50,022 nucleotides of DNA from Chitinophagaceae bacterium (GCA_947375185.1 CANCEU010000017.1:1-50022), one strand, 5' to 3'; positions 36,284 through 45,918 are shown, counted from the first letter of the stretch. The notes: generated by a model from the sequence alone, not told the origin. Program-made: numbers and translations.

Positions 36284-38749
36284 ATGTTCAAACAGCTGTC
36301 GATATTATTCATAAGTGTGGTAGGGTTAAGTGTGTTTTCAAACCCCGTTTTGGCTCAAAAAAGTAACGCAAAGCAAGCGAATCAGTCTAAGTATTCCTTC
36401 AAAGGAACGATCACTGATGAAGCGACAGGTCAAAAATTACAAGGTGCGACCATTTACATCACTGAGTTAAAAAAAGGAGTGGTAACCAACGTACAAGGTC
36501 AATTTCAAATTCAGTTAAATGCAGGAAATTATATTGTAGAGGTAAGTTATATAGGCTATTCTATTGCAACCAAAACTGTTGAAATAAAAGGCATAACTGA
36601 AATGAATTTTGCATTGAATCATAGTGCAGTAGAAAGTCCCAATGTTACTGTAACAAGTTTTTTACGTGCAACAAGCTCACGTAAAACGCCAACACCTATT
36701 AACATTATTAAGAAGGAAGATTTATTGAAAGGTTCCGGTACTAATTTAATTGATGCACTTTCACAAACACCAGGTGTAACCCAATTAACAACAGGGCCTG
36801 CCATTTCAAAACCAATTATAAGAGGCCTAGGATATAATAGAGTGATGGTTTTAAATGATGGTGTTAAGCAAGAGGGACAACAATGGGGAGACGAACATGG
36901 TATAGAAATTGATGAATACAATGTTACCAGAATTGAAGTTTTAAAAGTACCCGCATCAATTATATATGGAAGTGAAGCATTAAGTGGCGTAATAAATATA
37001 GTATCCAATGTGCCTGTGGCAGAGGGCGCTATAAGAGGAAATGTATTTAGCAACTTTCAATCCAATAATAAATTGCAAGGGTATCATTTTGATATTGCAG
37101 GAAATAAAAATGGATTTGTTTGGGGCATTAATGGTTCCTCAAAATCGGCAGCTGATTATCAAAACAAATATGATGGTTATGTATTTAATTCAAAGTTTAA
37201 AGAATTAGATGCAAGCGCTTACGCTGGTATAGAAAGAGATTGGGGATACACCCATTTTTTTGTGAGTCAGTTTAATCAAAAGTTAGGCATGATTGAAGGC
37301 GCGCGTAATATGGCAGGGCAGTTTACAAAACAAATAGCAATTAATTCATTAGGAGGATTAATACTTGCACAAACGCCCGCAACGGACGCTGATTTTTCAT
37401 CCACCAATCCTAACATTCCCTATCAACATATTGTTCATACAAAGTATACTTTGGATAATAATATTAAATGGGGAGCCGGACACTTAAAAGCAAATATTGC
37501 GTATCAACGTAATGAGCGTATGGAATATGGTAATATTGTAGATCCAAGTGAAAAGAGTTTGTATTTTGATTTAGGCACATTAAATTATTCATTTCAATAT
37601 CTGTTGCCAGAAAAAAATAATTGGAAACATACCATTGGTGTCAATGGAATGCAACAACAAAATAAAAATAAAGGAGTTGAATTTTTAATTCCCGAATATT
37701 CAACCACCGAGCTAGGTATGTTTTTCTTTACTCAGAAAAAAGTTGCTGAATTCACCTTAAGTGGAGGTGCGAGAATTGATAAAAAAGGGGTTGAGTTTAA
37801 TGAGTTGGCTCCTACTAATAATAGTACAAATAATAATAGTACAAAGCATCAACAAAAAGATTTTGGAGATATTGCGGGATCCTTTGGTATGACTTATGAA
37901 GCAAGTAAGGAATGGGTTTTAAAATTAAATATTGCACGTGGGTATCGTGCACCTAATATGTCTGAATTAGGAAGCAATGGCGCGCACGAAGGAACCAATA
38001 GATATGAATACGGAAACCCAAATTTATCATCAGAAAAAAGTCTGCAATTTGATTTTGGTACTGAGTGGAGTAATGAGCATGTGTCCTTTTCAGGAAATGT
38101 ATTTTACAACATGGTGACCGGATATATTTATTATCAAAAACTAAATAATATATTAGGAGGTGATTCTACCATTGAAAAAAACGGACAAAAATTTTATGCA
38201 TTTGCTTACAAACAACAAAATGCAAATTTATATGGAGCTGAATGTAATTTAGATTTTCATCCGCACCCTTTAGACGGATTGCATATTGAAAATACATTGT
38301 CCTATGTAAGAGGTAATTTTAATAATGATGTTGACTACAGCAATAATTTACCAAACATTCCACCATTCAGATGGTTGAGTGAAATTAAATATGAGTTTGG
38401 CAGTTCAAGTGGAAACAATAAAAGTGCAGGCAATAATAAAAACAATTATATTTCGCTGCAGTTTGACAATGTTTCCTCTCAAAACAATCCATTTACAGGC
38501 TACAATACCGAAACTGCAACCGCAGGTTATACTTTAATTAATATGGGTATGGGTACACATATTAAACACAATGGAAAACAAATTTGTAGTTTAACATTGG
38601 TTGCACAAAACATAAGTGATGTTGCTTATCAAAATCATTTAAGTCGTTTAAAATATACCGATGAAAATATGGCAACCGGCCGTATGGGTGTTTATAATAT
38701 GGGCCGCAATTTTAGTGTAAAACTAAATGTGCCCTTGGTGTTTGATTAA
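36284..38749 (+). CDS. TonB-dependent outer membrane receptor
   Basis: Outer-membrane active transporter of 821 residues. After a signal peptide (to about VLAQ, residue 25) comes a carboxypeptidase-regulatory-like domain (about 38-115: FKGTITDEATGQKLQGATIYI), a plug domain (about 125-250: PTPINIIKKEDLLKGSGTNL, RGLGYNRVMVLNDGVKQEG, VLKVPASIIYGSEALSGVINI) and the beta-barrel, ending in a final strand with terminal aromatic F (VPLVFD). The loop pattern YRAPNMSELGSNGAHEGTNRYEYG resembles receptors related to zinc or copper uptake (ZnuD-like), but that is a weak hint. It has no SusD partner. The stop is only 3 bp from the convergent HTH gene. A 15-bp tandem duplication lies in the barrel region. 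Confidence 0.93.
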   Translation: MFKQLSILFISVVGLSVFSNPVLAQKSNAKQANQSKYSFKGTITDEATGQKLQGATIYITELKKGVVTNVQGQFQIQLNAGNYIVEVSYIGYSIATKTVEIKGITEMNFALNHSAVESPNVTVTSFLRATSSRKTPTPINIIKKEDLLKGSGTNLIDALSQTPGVTQLTTGPAISKPIIRGLGYNRVMVLNDGVKQEGQQWGDEHGIEIDEYNVTRIEVLKVPASIIYGSEALSGVINIVSNVPVAEGAIRGNVFSNFQSNNKLQGYHFDIAGNKNGFVWGINGSSKSAADYQNKYDGYVFNSKFKELDASAYAGIERDWGYTHFFVSQFNQKLGMIEGARNMAGQFTKQIAINSLGGLILAQTPATDADFSSTNPNIPYQHIVHTKYTLDNNIKWGAGHLKANIAYQRNERMEYGNIVDPSEKSLYFDLGTLNYSFQYLLPEKNNWKHTIGVNGMQQQNKNKGVEFLIPEYSTTELGMFFFTQKKVAEFTLSGGARIDKKGVEFNELAPTNNSTNNNSTKHQQKDFGDIAGSFGMTYEASKEWVLKLNIARGYRAPNMSELGSNGAHEGTNRYEYGNPNLSSEKSLQFDFGTEWSNEHVSFSGNVFYNMVTGYIYYQKLNNILGGDSTIEKNGQKFYAFAYKQQNANLYGAECNLDFHPHPLDGLHIENTLSYVRGNFNNDVDYSNNLPNIPPFRWLSEIKYEFGSSSGNNKSAGNNKNNYISLQFDNVSSQNNPFTGYNTETATAGYTLINMGMGTHIKHNGKQICSLTLVAQNISDVAYQNHLSRLKYTDENMATGRMGVYNMGRNFSVKLNVPLVFD
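37816..37845 (+). repeat. In-frame 15-bp tandem duplication in the receptor gene
   Basis: TAATAATAGTACAAA occurs twice in a row (37816-37830, 37831-37845), duplicating the five residues around Asn-Asn-Ser-Thr in a predicted barrel loop. Length change by slippage here would keep the frame. Confidence 0.85.
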
Positions 38750-38752
38750 TAA

Positions 38753-39496
38753 TTACTCGTTATAAGATCTAACGGAGTATGGAGCTTCTCTATAAAATGC
38801 TAATTCGAAGTTTATTATTTCACCTTCCTTAGTAGAAACGCAAGGGATGTCTTTTTGGATATAGGATGCTAGTTTGTTTTCTGACCAGGAAGCATGAATA
38901 GTTATTATATTATCAATTATTTGTTTTTCACTAGCTTTTAATATTTCAAGATTAGATTTTTGTAATGGTATTAATCGAGATATATTTTTTTGTAAGCTTG
39001 TTTTTGTATTAATCCTTATAATAGACTCTTCATTAATAAGATTACTTATTAATTGTTGAATTTTTTCGGGTTTAGGTAAATTTAATCTTTTTATAAATTG
39101 AATTGTAGATAATTGAGATTCATAGGTTTCATAATAATTAAATTCAATTAAATACATAAGACTAAATAATATTTGCTCATTTAAGTCAGGATTGCCTGCA
39201 GTATTTTCTAATAAATAAATAAAAGTGTTTTTAAATTTTTCGAAATTAAATTTCTCGGCAGGATTTCTTTTTTTATTAGCTTTAGATTTATTTTTATAAA
39301 TAATATCGGGTTCATTCATTTCTAATTTTTCAGCAGACAGCAACTCGTCAATCGAGAATCCTAAAGAGGAAGCAATACGCTTCATTTCAAATACATCAAT
39401 ACTTCGATTTCCGTTTTCAATTTGAACCAAAGATGGCCTAGATATTTCAATTTCATTAGCAAGTACTTCTTGTGAAATTCCTTTAGCTTTTCTCAA
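38753..39496 (-). CDS. XRE-type HTH protein with SocA/Panacea-like C-terminus, damaged 5' end
   Basis: The readable part is 247 residues from a TTG at 39496. It begins inside the first HTH helix: RKAKGISQEVLANEIEISRPSLVQIENGNRSIDVFEMKRIASSLG is a good XRE helix-turn-helix. Upstream the frame continues only as IIAEL before a TAG at 39511-39509, so the normal N-terminus is missing. The neighbouring frame upstream (ATT at 39548, after AAGGAG, reading MFTKASLIAGEQL if ATT initiates) would join the HTH with a one-base shift, suggesting a frameshift and lost ATG. The C-terminus (EGEIINFELAFYREAPYSVRSYNE) resembles antitoxins with a DUF4065/SocA-like domain; I recall this only as resemblance. No toxin gene is adjacent. 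It may be a pseudogene. Confidence 0.65.
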   Translation of the reverse strand: MRKAKGISQEVLANEIEISRPSLVQIENGNRSIDVFEMKRIASSLGFSIDELLSAEKLEMNEPDIIYKNKSKANKKRNPAEKFNFEKFKNTFIYLLENTAGNPDLNEQILFSLMYLIEFNYYETYESQLSTIQFIKRLNLPKPEKIQQLISNLINEESIIRINTKTSLQKNISRLIPLQKSNLEILKASEKQIIDNIITIHASWSENKLASYIQKDIPCVSTKEGEIINFELAFYREAPYSVRSYNE

Positions 39497-39657
39497 TTCT
39501 GCAATGATCTAATTGCTCTCCAGCAATTAATGATGCCTTAGTGAAAATCTCCTTCTACAACCTAAAATTAATGTACTAGTGTCTACGTATTCTTTCTGTT
39601 GAATTTATACGTTTAAAATTTTGTATCTTCCATTAGTTAATTTCTAAATATATTATA

Positions 39658-41040
39658 ATGAAAAAAGCATTTGTCTTAGCGATTGCATTATTGTTTACAA
39701 TGGGTTTGCGCGCGCAACAAAAAGGCATAACTAAATCGCCCATTACAGAAAGTAAAACTTTAAATAGCGAGGAACAGCAAATACTAAATTATATAGATGC
39801 GAATATGCCCAGGGCAATTGCGCTATTAAAAGAATCGGTGAATATTAATAGTGGTACTTTAAATATAGAAGGCGTAAAAAAAGTGGGTGCATTGTTTGCA
39901 AAAGAATTTGAAGCAGCTGGTTTACAAACGCATTGGGTTGCAATGCCTGATTCTATTAGGCGCGCAGGGCATTTGGTGGCCATGACGCCTGCCGCCGCTT
40001 ACGCTGCAAATAGCGAAGCAACCCAAAATAAAAACGCTGCGAAAGTTATTAAAGGGAAAAAATTATTTTTAATTGGACATTTGGATACGGTGTTTGAACC
40101 TGATATGCCCGCAAATCCATTTACGATGCTCAATGATAGCACTGCCACTGGACAAGGAGCAAATGATATGAAAGGTGGAGATGTAATTGTACTTATTGCA
40201 TTGCAAGCTTTGCAAGCGCAGGGATTACTAAAAGATGCTGCAATTACAGCCTATTTAACAGGGGATGAAGAAAATGCGGGTTATCCAAGAGCAGTAAGTA
40301 GAGGGGATTTTATAGAAACCGCCAAAAAATCACAAATTGCTTTGGCTTTTGAAGGAGCCAATGGATTGAATTCGGTGGCAACTGCACGCAGGGGTGCAAG
40401 TGGTTGGCAGTTAAATGTGACTGCAAAAACAGGACATAGTAGTGGTGTTTTCACCCAAAATGCAGGATATGGAGCTATTTATGAAGCCGCAAGAATTGTA
40501 AATGAGTTTAGAGTGCAGTTAAGTCAGGAAAAATACCTCACTTTTAACCCAGGCGTATTTATTGGAGGTTCCGATATGCAATATGACCAAGCCAAGGCAA
40601 CAGGCACGGCCATTGGCAAAACCAATATCATTTCCCCAAGTACGGTGGTAAATGGCGACCTGCGCTTTTTGACTGAACCGCAAAAAATTGCAGCCCGTAA
40701 AACAATGCAAAATATTGTAAATCAAAGCCTTACGGGTACAAAAGCAACAATTAGCTTTCAGGATGGTATCCCAAGTATGGCTCCAACTAAGGGTAATGAG
40801 GAGGTAATGGAGGTAATCAGCAATGTGACTAAAAGTATGGGTTTGGGTGCCACCACTGCGGGTGATCCAGGTTCCAGAGGGGCCGGCGATATTTCCTATG
40901 TGGCTGCCTATTTGGATTGTATTGATGGATTGGGCGCATCGGGAAAAGGCGCACATGCACCTGGTGAAACAATAAACTTAAAGGAATTTCCGTTTTTAAT
41001 TAAGCGAGCTGCTTTAACGATGTATCGTTTGACTAGATAA
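39658..41040 (+). CDS. Secreted M20-family metallopeptidase (glutamate carboxypeptidase-like)
   Basis: Zinc exopeptidase of 460 residues with a signal peptide ending near residue 19 (GLRAQ). Metal ligands and catalytic residues of family M20 are in place: His141 and Asp143 (LIGHLDTVFEPD), Asp170 (GQGANDMKGGD), Glu204-Glu205 (TGDEENAG) and Glu232 (FEGAN), with a final His in GKGAHAPGE. The dimerisation domain lies between. It resembles carboxypeptidase G2-type enzymes that remove C-terminal glutamate from peptides or folates; exact substrate is unknown. TATCTTCC (39624-39631) is a weak -7 box. An Ala/Asn-rich insert (about 112-130) precedes the first zinc motif. Divergent from the HTH gene. 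Confidence 0.92.
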   Translation: MKKAFVLAIALLFTMGLRAQQKGITKSPITESKTLNSEEQQILNYIDANMPRAIALLKESVNINSGTLNIEGVKKVGALFAKEFEAAGLQTHWVAMPDSIRRAGHLVAMTPAAAYAANSEATQNKNAAKVIKGKKLFLIGHLDTVFEPDMPANPFTMLNDSTATGQGANDMKGGDVIVLIALQALQAQGLLKDAAITAYLTGDEENAGYPRAVSRGDFIETAKKSQIALAFEGANGLNSVATARRGASGWQLNVTAKTGHSSGVFTQNAGYGAIYEAARIVNEFRVQLSQEKYLTFNPGVFIGGSDMQYDQAKATGTAIGKTNIISPSTVVNGDLRFLTEPQKIAARKTMQNIVNQSLTGTKATISFQDGIPSMAPTKGNEEVMEVISNVTKSMGLGATTAGDPGSRGAGDISYVAAYLDCIDGLGASGKGAHAPGETINLKEFPFLIKRAALTMYRLTR

Positions 41041-41167
41041 TTTTCAAATTAATTTCAAAAATCGAGCACAAATAAGCTAAATTCGCAGTTCCCCCCAAAC
41101 AAATTTATTGGCATAAAAATATATACTAGAATACCCTTATTTGTTACCAAGTATTGAGTATTTAGTT

Positions 41168-41175
41168 TACCTTTG
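41168..41175 (+). promoter_or_regulatory. Possible -7 box for the polysaccharide locus
   Basis: TACCTTTG matches TAnnTTTG exactly. The nearest TTTG upstream (41140-41143) is 24 bp away, longer than usual, so the assignment is tentative. A start here would leave a leader of more than 100 bases. Confidence 0.4.
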
Positions 41176-41216
41176 TAATTGATAGAATTAGCTCTGTAAA
41201 GCGCTATTTTTTAATC

Positions 41217-41248
41217 AGTTACGCCTAAAAATGTAACTTAGAAAGGCG
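41217..41248 (+). promoter_or_regulatory. Structured leader upstream of the polysaccharide genes
   Basis: Two alternative pairings overlap: AGTTAC (41217-41222) with GTAACT (41233-41238), and CGCCT (41222-41226) with AGGCG (41244-41248). A GC-rich stretch follows (GGCGAAGCC, then GCGCGCGCG at about 41256-41264). It may regulate the locus, but I recognise no known riboswitch. Confidence 0.35.
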
Positions 41249-41289
41249 AAGCCATGCGCGCGCGTCAACTATCAAAAAAATCAAACAAC

Positions 41290-43227
41290 ATGTCAACACC
41301 AAAAAGTAGATTCCTTGTTAAGGGACTTAAGATAGTTCCTAGGTGGATTATTTTCGCTTTGGATATGTTATTTACATCATGCTCTTTGTTTTTAGCATTT
41401 GTTGTGAAACAAAATTTAAGCTTAAGAGGAGTTGATTGGGATATCATAAGTAATACATTGTTGCTTATGTTAATTGTTAATGCACTAGTTTTTTCAACCA
41501 TAAAAACTTATTCGGGGATTGTTAGATATACTGGTTTTCAGGATGCAATTAGAATTGCGATTTCGGTGTTTGCTTCAACTGCAATTTTATTTATTATAGG
41601 CTTTATGTTTTCTAGATATAATGAGTCATTATTATTAAACAATGTCATTCTCATTATTTATATCACCTTTAGCTTTTTGAGTTTAATTTCTTACAGAGTA
41701 ATGGTAAAGTTTGTTTTTTCTTATTTAAGAAACTACAATATGAAGCGTAAAACGGTAGTCATATTTGGTGCCGGAGAGGCTGGTGCAGCAACAAAAAGAG
41801 TACTTGAGCACGATACTCAAAATAATATCAATATACTCGCTTTTATTGATGATGATAAAAAAAAGAACAACAAAGTTTTAGATGGTGTACCGGTAATTAC
41901 ATTTAAGCATTTTACAAGTATGCTTATAGATGAGCAAGTGGATGAATTTATTATAGCAAGCTTTACACTTACTTCTAAAAGAAAAAATGAAATTGTTGAC
42001 TTTTGTTTGAATCATGAAATTAAGTTGTTGAATGTACCTCCTTATACACAGTGGACTGAAGGAAGCTTTGCGGCTAGACAATTAAGAACTATTAAAATTG
42101 AGGAGTTATTAGAAAGAGACCCCATTTTAATTAATAATATTGAAATTAGAAATCAAATTCGAGGCAAGAAAGTATTAGTGACTGGTGCAGCAGGTTCTAT
42201 AGGAAGTGAAATTGTTAGACAATTATTACCTTATCATCCCGAGTTAATTATTTTATGTGATCAGGCAGAAACCCCATTGCATACTTTGGAACTTGAGTTA
42301 AAGGAGTTAAAGACAAATGTTAACTGTATTCCATTTTTAGCAGATATCACCAATGAATATAGAATGAAAGAACTGTTTGATCAGTTTAAACCACAATATG
42401 TATATCATGCTGGTGCATATAAGCACGTACCAATGATGGAAATTTCACCAGTGGAAGCCATCAGAAACAATGTTATAGGAACTAGAATTGTAGCTGACCT
42501 TGCAGTAAAACATGGTGCAGATAGATTTGTGATGATTTCAACTGATAAAGCAGTTAATCCAACCAATGTAATGGGCGCATCAAAAAGAATTGCTGAAATT
42601 TATGTACAAGGATTAGCAGGCAATATAAAAAATGCAACCAAGTTTATTACAACGAGATTTGGAAATGTACTTGGTTCAAATGGTTCGGTAATCAATCGAT
42701 TCAAAGAACAAATTGAAAAAGGAGGACCGGTAACGGTTACCCATCCAAATATCACAAGGTATTTTATGACTATTCCCGAAGCTTGCCAATTGGTATTGGA
42801 AGCAGGTTGTATGGGTAATGGGGGTGAAATTTTTGTATTTGATATGGGCGAGCCGGTATTAATTTCGGATTTAGCGAAAAAAATGATCAGGTTATATGGG
42901 TTAATTCCCAATATTGATGTGGACATTAGATACACAGGATTAAGACCTGGCGAAAAACTGTATGAGGAATTATTAAATGATCAAGAGAATACCACAAATA
43001 CTTACCATGATAAAATCATGATAGCAAAAGTGAGAGAAGTAGATTTTAATGATGTGTTAGAAAAGTATGATGACTTTGGCAAATTAATTAATGAGTCTGA
43101 GAATGAAATGAATATTGTATCTAAAATGAAAGACTTAATACCTGAGTATATTAGCAATAATAGCATATTTGAAAAATTGGATGCATCGGTAATTTCAATA
43201 AACGATACTAGAAGTAAATTTTTATAG
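41290..43227 (+). CDS. Membrane-bound nucleotide-sugar 4,6-dehydratase/epimerase (WbpM/CapD type)
   Basis: Inner-membrane enzyme of 645 residues that modifies UDP-N-acetylhexosamines for polysaccharide synthesis. It has an N-terminal membrane domain with about four helices (residues 15-145), a first Rossmann domain with GAGEAG (160-165) and a second with GAAGSIGS (299-306). The catalytic region STDKAVNPTNVMGASKR (407-423) has Thr in the place common to this family and the conserved lysines. The C-terminus shows RPGEKLYEELL. The start at 41290 (MSTPKSRFLV) is preferred; an in-frame ATG at 41254 adds twelve basic residues and lies in the GC-rich leader. First gene of the locus, followed 16 bp later by the export protein. 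Confidence 0.92.
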   Translation: MSTPKSRFLVKGLKIVPRWIIFALDMLFTSCSLFLAFVVKQNLSLRGVDWDIISNTLLLMLIVNALVFSTIKTYSGIVRYTGFQDAIRIAISVFASTAILFIIGFMFSRYNESLLLNNVILIIYITFSFLSLISYRVMVKFVFSYLRNYNMKRKTVVIFGAGEAGAATKRVLEHDTQNNINILAFIDDDKKKNNKVLDGVPVITFKHFTSMLIDEQVDEFIIASFTLTSKRKNEIVDFCLNHEIKLLNVPPYTQWTEGSFAARQLRTIKIEELLERDPILINNIEIRNQIRGKKVLVTGAAGSIGSEIVRQLLPYHPELIILCDQAETPLHTLELELKELKTNVNCIPFLADITNEYRMKELFDQFKPQYVYHAGAYKHVPMMEISPVEAIRNNVIGTRIVADLAVKHGADRFVMISTDKAVNPTNVMGASKRIAEIYVQGLAGNIKNATKFITTRFGNVLGSNGSVINRFKEQIEKGGPVTVTHPNITRYFMTIPEACQLVLEAGCMGNGGEIFVFDMGEPVLISDLAKKMIRLYGLIPNIDVDIRYTGLRPGEKLYEELLNDQENTTNTYHDKIMIAKVREVDFNDVLEKYDDFGKLINESENEMNIVSKMKDLIPEYISNNSIFEKLDASVISINDTRSKFL

Positions 43228-43243
43228 CATAATAAATCCCCAA

Positions 43244-45916
43244 ATGATAAAAAAGATTTCAAAGTTTGTTTTTGCATTAGCATTGATTTTTATATCAATA
43301 TCTAATACTAGTATTGCACAAAGTGCCGGCAATATTTCTGATGCTCAACTTTTGCAAATAATGGCTGCAGCTAATCAAAGAGGAATGTCACCTCAGGAAG
43401 TTGCCATGTATGCAAAATCAAAAGGATATTCAGATGCTGACGTTAGCAATTTGATGCAAAGGGCAAATGGGATGACTGGGAATAGTAAAAGTAATGGGCA
43501 AACCTCGGCTTCTTTATCTTCTCAACGCCAATCGGTACAATTTAGTAATAGTGATTTACTGAACCCTGGAAATGACACTACTAGCCTGACCAATGAAGAA
43601 AAATCGATATTTGGTTTCGAAGTATTTCATAATAAGGGCATAAGTTTTACGCCTAATTTAAATATGGCAACTCCTAAAGATTATGTAGTAGGACCTGGCG
43701 ATGAATTAATCGTACAAATATATGGCATTGCAGAAGCCACCATAAATTTAAAAGTAAGTCCAGAGGGTAAGGTTGTGATACCAAATGTTGGCGTTGCACA
43801 TGTTGGAGGTTTAAGTATAGAAGCCATAAAAGCATTACTTACTCAAAAAATTGGCACTAGGTATGCAGGTGTTGGAGGATCTAATCCTAGCAGCTTTATA
43901 ATGGTGACATTGTCAAATATCCGAAGCATTAAAATAAATATAGTTGGAGAAGTAAAAAAGCCAGGCACCTATCAATTACCAAGTTTTACTACTAGTTTTA
44001 ATGCATTGTATGCAGCAGGTGGCCCATCAATAAAAGGTAGTTTTAGAAATATACAAGTTTATAGAGGGGGCAAGCAAATTGCCGAAGTCGATTTATATGA
44101 ATTTCTATTAAAAGGAAAAACAGATAAAAATATAAGACTAGAAGATAACGATGTTTTATTAGTTCCTCAATACGGAAAGCGAGTTGAAATTGCTGGCGAA
44201 GTTAGACGTAATTTATTTTTTGAGGTAAAAGAGAAGGAAACAATAAATAACCTAATTGAAATGGCAAGTGGATTCACTATGAATGCCTATCGAAAATTGG
44301 TTACCGTACAAAGATATAATGGTGCTGAAAAATCAATATTAAACTTGGATGAAAAAGAATTTCAAACAACCAGTTTACTTGACGGAGATTATGTAATTGT
44401 AGGAAAAAATCCAGCTACTTATACAAATCGAATTCAAATTATAGGAGCCGTGGAACATCCGGGCGACTTTGAGTTAAAATCAAATATTAGAATAAGTGAT
44501 TTAATCAGTGAATCAGGTGGATTAAAACTTGATGCATTTAGGAATAGAGCAATTCTTTATCGAACAAATAAAGATTTTCAAAAAATAGAAATTAGTATAG
44601 ATTTAAATAAAGCCCTAGTAAACGACACCACAAATAATTTACAATTAAATAAAGAGGATGTATTAGTTATATCAAGTATTTATGATATTAAAGAGAATTA
44701 TTTTGTAAGTATTCAAGGGGAAGTAAATCAGGTGGGTACTTTTCCCTATTCCAAAGGGATGACTGTAAGTGATTTGATATTAAAGTCACATGGGTTCAAA
44801 GAAGCTGCATCTGGATCATCTATTGAAATTGTAAGAAGAGTAAGAGATAATAATAATGAGATAGCGAAAATTATTAAAGTTGATATTAATAAGGACTTAA
44901 GTATTAGTGCAAATGATAAAACTACTATACTAGAACCGTTTGATCAGGTATACATACGTGCATCGGTTGGCTTTAGGGATCTAAAAAAAGTGTATGTTCA
45001 AGGTGAAGCAAATTATACTGGTCAGTTTGTAATGGATAAAGCAAATATGACGGTTGGCAACCTGGTGAAACGTGCTGGAGGTGTATTACCTTCTGCCAAT
45101 ATAAATGGTGCATTATTAATTAGAAGAACAATTTTTTATAAAAAAGATGCAAACACTGATGATTATTTACAAAATCTATTAGAACTACGAAGCAGGTATC
45201 AAGATTCTACAAAAAGCGGTTTTACAGAAATTGATAACATACATCTGAAACAAATCAATCAACAAATTGAGGAATTATATTTAAAGAAATATAAAAGTGA
45301 AGAAAAATCTACAGAAATTGGCAACCTAGGTAGCCAATCACCTGAACTAAAAACAAAACAGGATAGTATCAATAAAAAACAAAGAGTAAAAACTGAGCAA
45401 GAAAACATTGAAGAATTAAAGACGGCACTTCAGGCTAGGGTATTTAAAAACTTGAGAGATGTTTCAATTAATGAGGATCAATATCAATTTGTATCCATTA
45501 ATTTGGCAAAAATAATGAATACAAATGGCGTTAATAAATATGATTTGCAATTACAAGAAGGCGATATACTATATATTCCGACCTATAATGAAACAGTAGT
45601 AGTAAGTGGAGATGTATTATATCCGGTTGCCGTTAAGTATAACGAAGAGACTATATTGAATGATTATGTAAATCAAGCAGGTGGATTCAATAATACTGCA
45701 TTAAGAAAAAGAGCGTATGTAGTTGAAGCAAATGGCTCCGTAAAACGAACTAGAAATTTTCTATGGTTTAAATTTTATCCAAGTGTAGGACCGGGGTCAA
45801 TGGTTTTTGTTCCCAAGAATAATAAGCCGGCATCTAATTTAAGTATTGACAGAGTATTGGGATTGGTTTCTAGTTTGGTAACAACTTATTTATTAGTAAA
45901 GAATTTAACTAAGTAA
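43244..45916 (+). CDS. Polysaccharide export protein with multiple SLBB domains (Wza/OPX-like)
   Basis: Exported protein of 890 residues, far longer than E. coli Wza (about 380). A signal peptide (to about residue 25) is followed by a short helical segment (DAQLLQIMAAANQRGMSPQEV), a Poly_export domain (about 145-215; VGPGDELIVQIYG) and at least six SLBB-like repeats of the form GEVxxPGxF, starting near bases 43939, 44190, 44440, 44710, 44997 and 45603. A charged coiled-coil-like stretch (about residues 640-735) separates the fifth and sixth. A final hydrophobic segment (LGLVSSLVTTYLLVKN) ends the protein. It should form the periplasmic or outer-membrane conduit for the polymer. The Wzz-like gene starts 2 bp after its stop. 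Confidence 0.88.
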   Translation: MIKKISKFVFALALIFISISNTSIAQSAGNISDAQLLQIMAAANQRGMSPQEVAMYAKSKGYSDADVSNLMQRANGMTGNSKSNGQTSASLSSQRQSVQFSNSDLLNPGNDTTSLTNEEKSIFGFEVFHNKGISFTPNLNMATPKDYVVGPGDELIVQIYGIAEATINLKVSPEGKVVIPNVGVAHVGGLSIEAIKALLTQKIGTRYAGVGGSNPSSFIMVTLSNIRSIKINIVGEVKKPGTYQLPSFTTSFNALYAAGGPSIKGSFRNIQVYRGGKQIAEVDLYEFLLKGKTDKNIRLEDNDVLLVPQYGKRVEIAGEVRRNLFFEVKEKETINNLIEMASGFTMNAYRKLVTVQRYNGAEKSILNLDEKEFQTTSLLDGDYVIVGKNPATYTNRIQIIGAVEHPGDFELKSNIRISDLISESGGLKLDAFRNRAILYRTNKDFQKIEISIDLNKALVNDTTNNLQLNKEDVLVISSIYDIKENYFVSIQGEVNQVGTFPYSKGMTVSDLILKSHGFKEAASGSSIEIVRRVRDNNNEIAKIIKVDINKDLSISANDKTTILEPFDQVYIRASVGFRDLKKVYVQGEANYTGQFVMDKANMTVGNLVKRAGGVLPSANINGALLIRRTIFYKKDANTDDYLQNLLELRSRYQDSTKSGFTEIDNIHLKQINQQIEELYLKKYKSEEKSTEIGNLGSQSPELKTKQDSINKKQRVKTEQENIEELKTALQARVFKNLRDVSINEDQYQFVSINLAKIMNTNGVNKYDLQLQEGDILYIPTYNETVVVSGDVLYPVAVKYNEETILNDYVNQAGGFNNTALRKRAYVVEANGSVKRTRNFLWFKFYPSVGPGSMVFVPKNNKPASNLSIDRVLGLVSSLVTTYLLVKNLTK

Positions 45917-45918
45917 CA

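Noticed and set aside
39497..39657. Toxin gene partner beside the SocA-like HTH protein
   Set aside because: The 160-bp gap to the divergent peptidase has no frame of useful length on either strand.
40519..40956. 145-codon minus-strand frame in the M20 peptidase gene
   Set aside because: Opposite-strand shadow of conserved peptidase sequence; rich in Cys, His and Trp without any known pattern.
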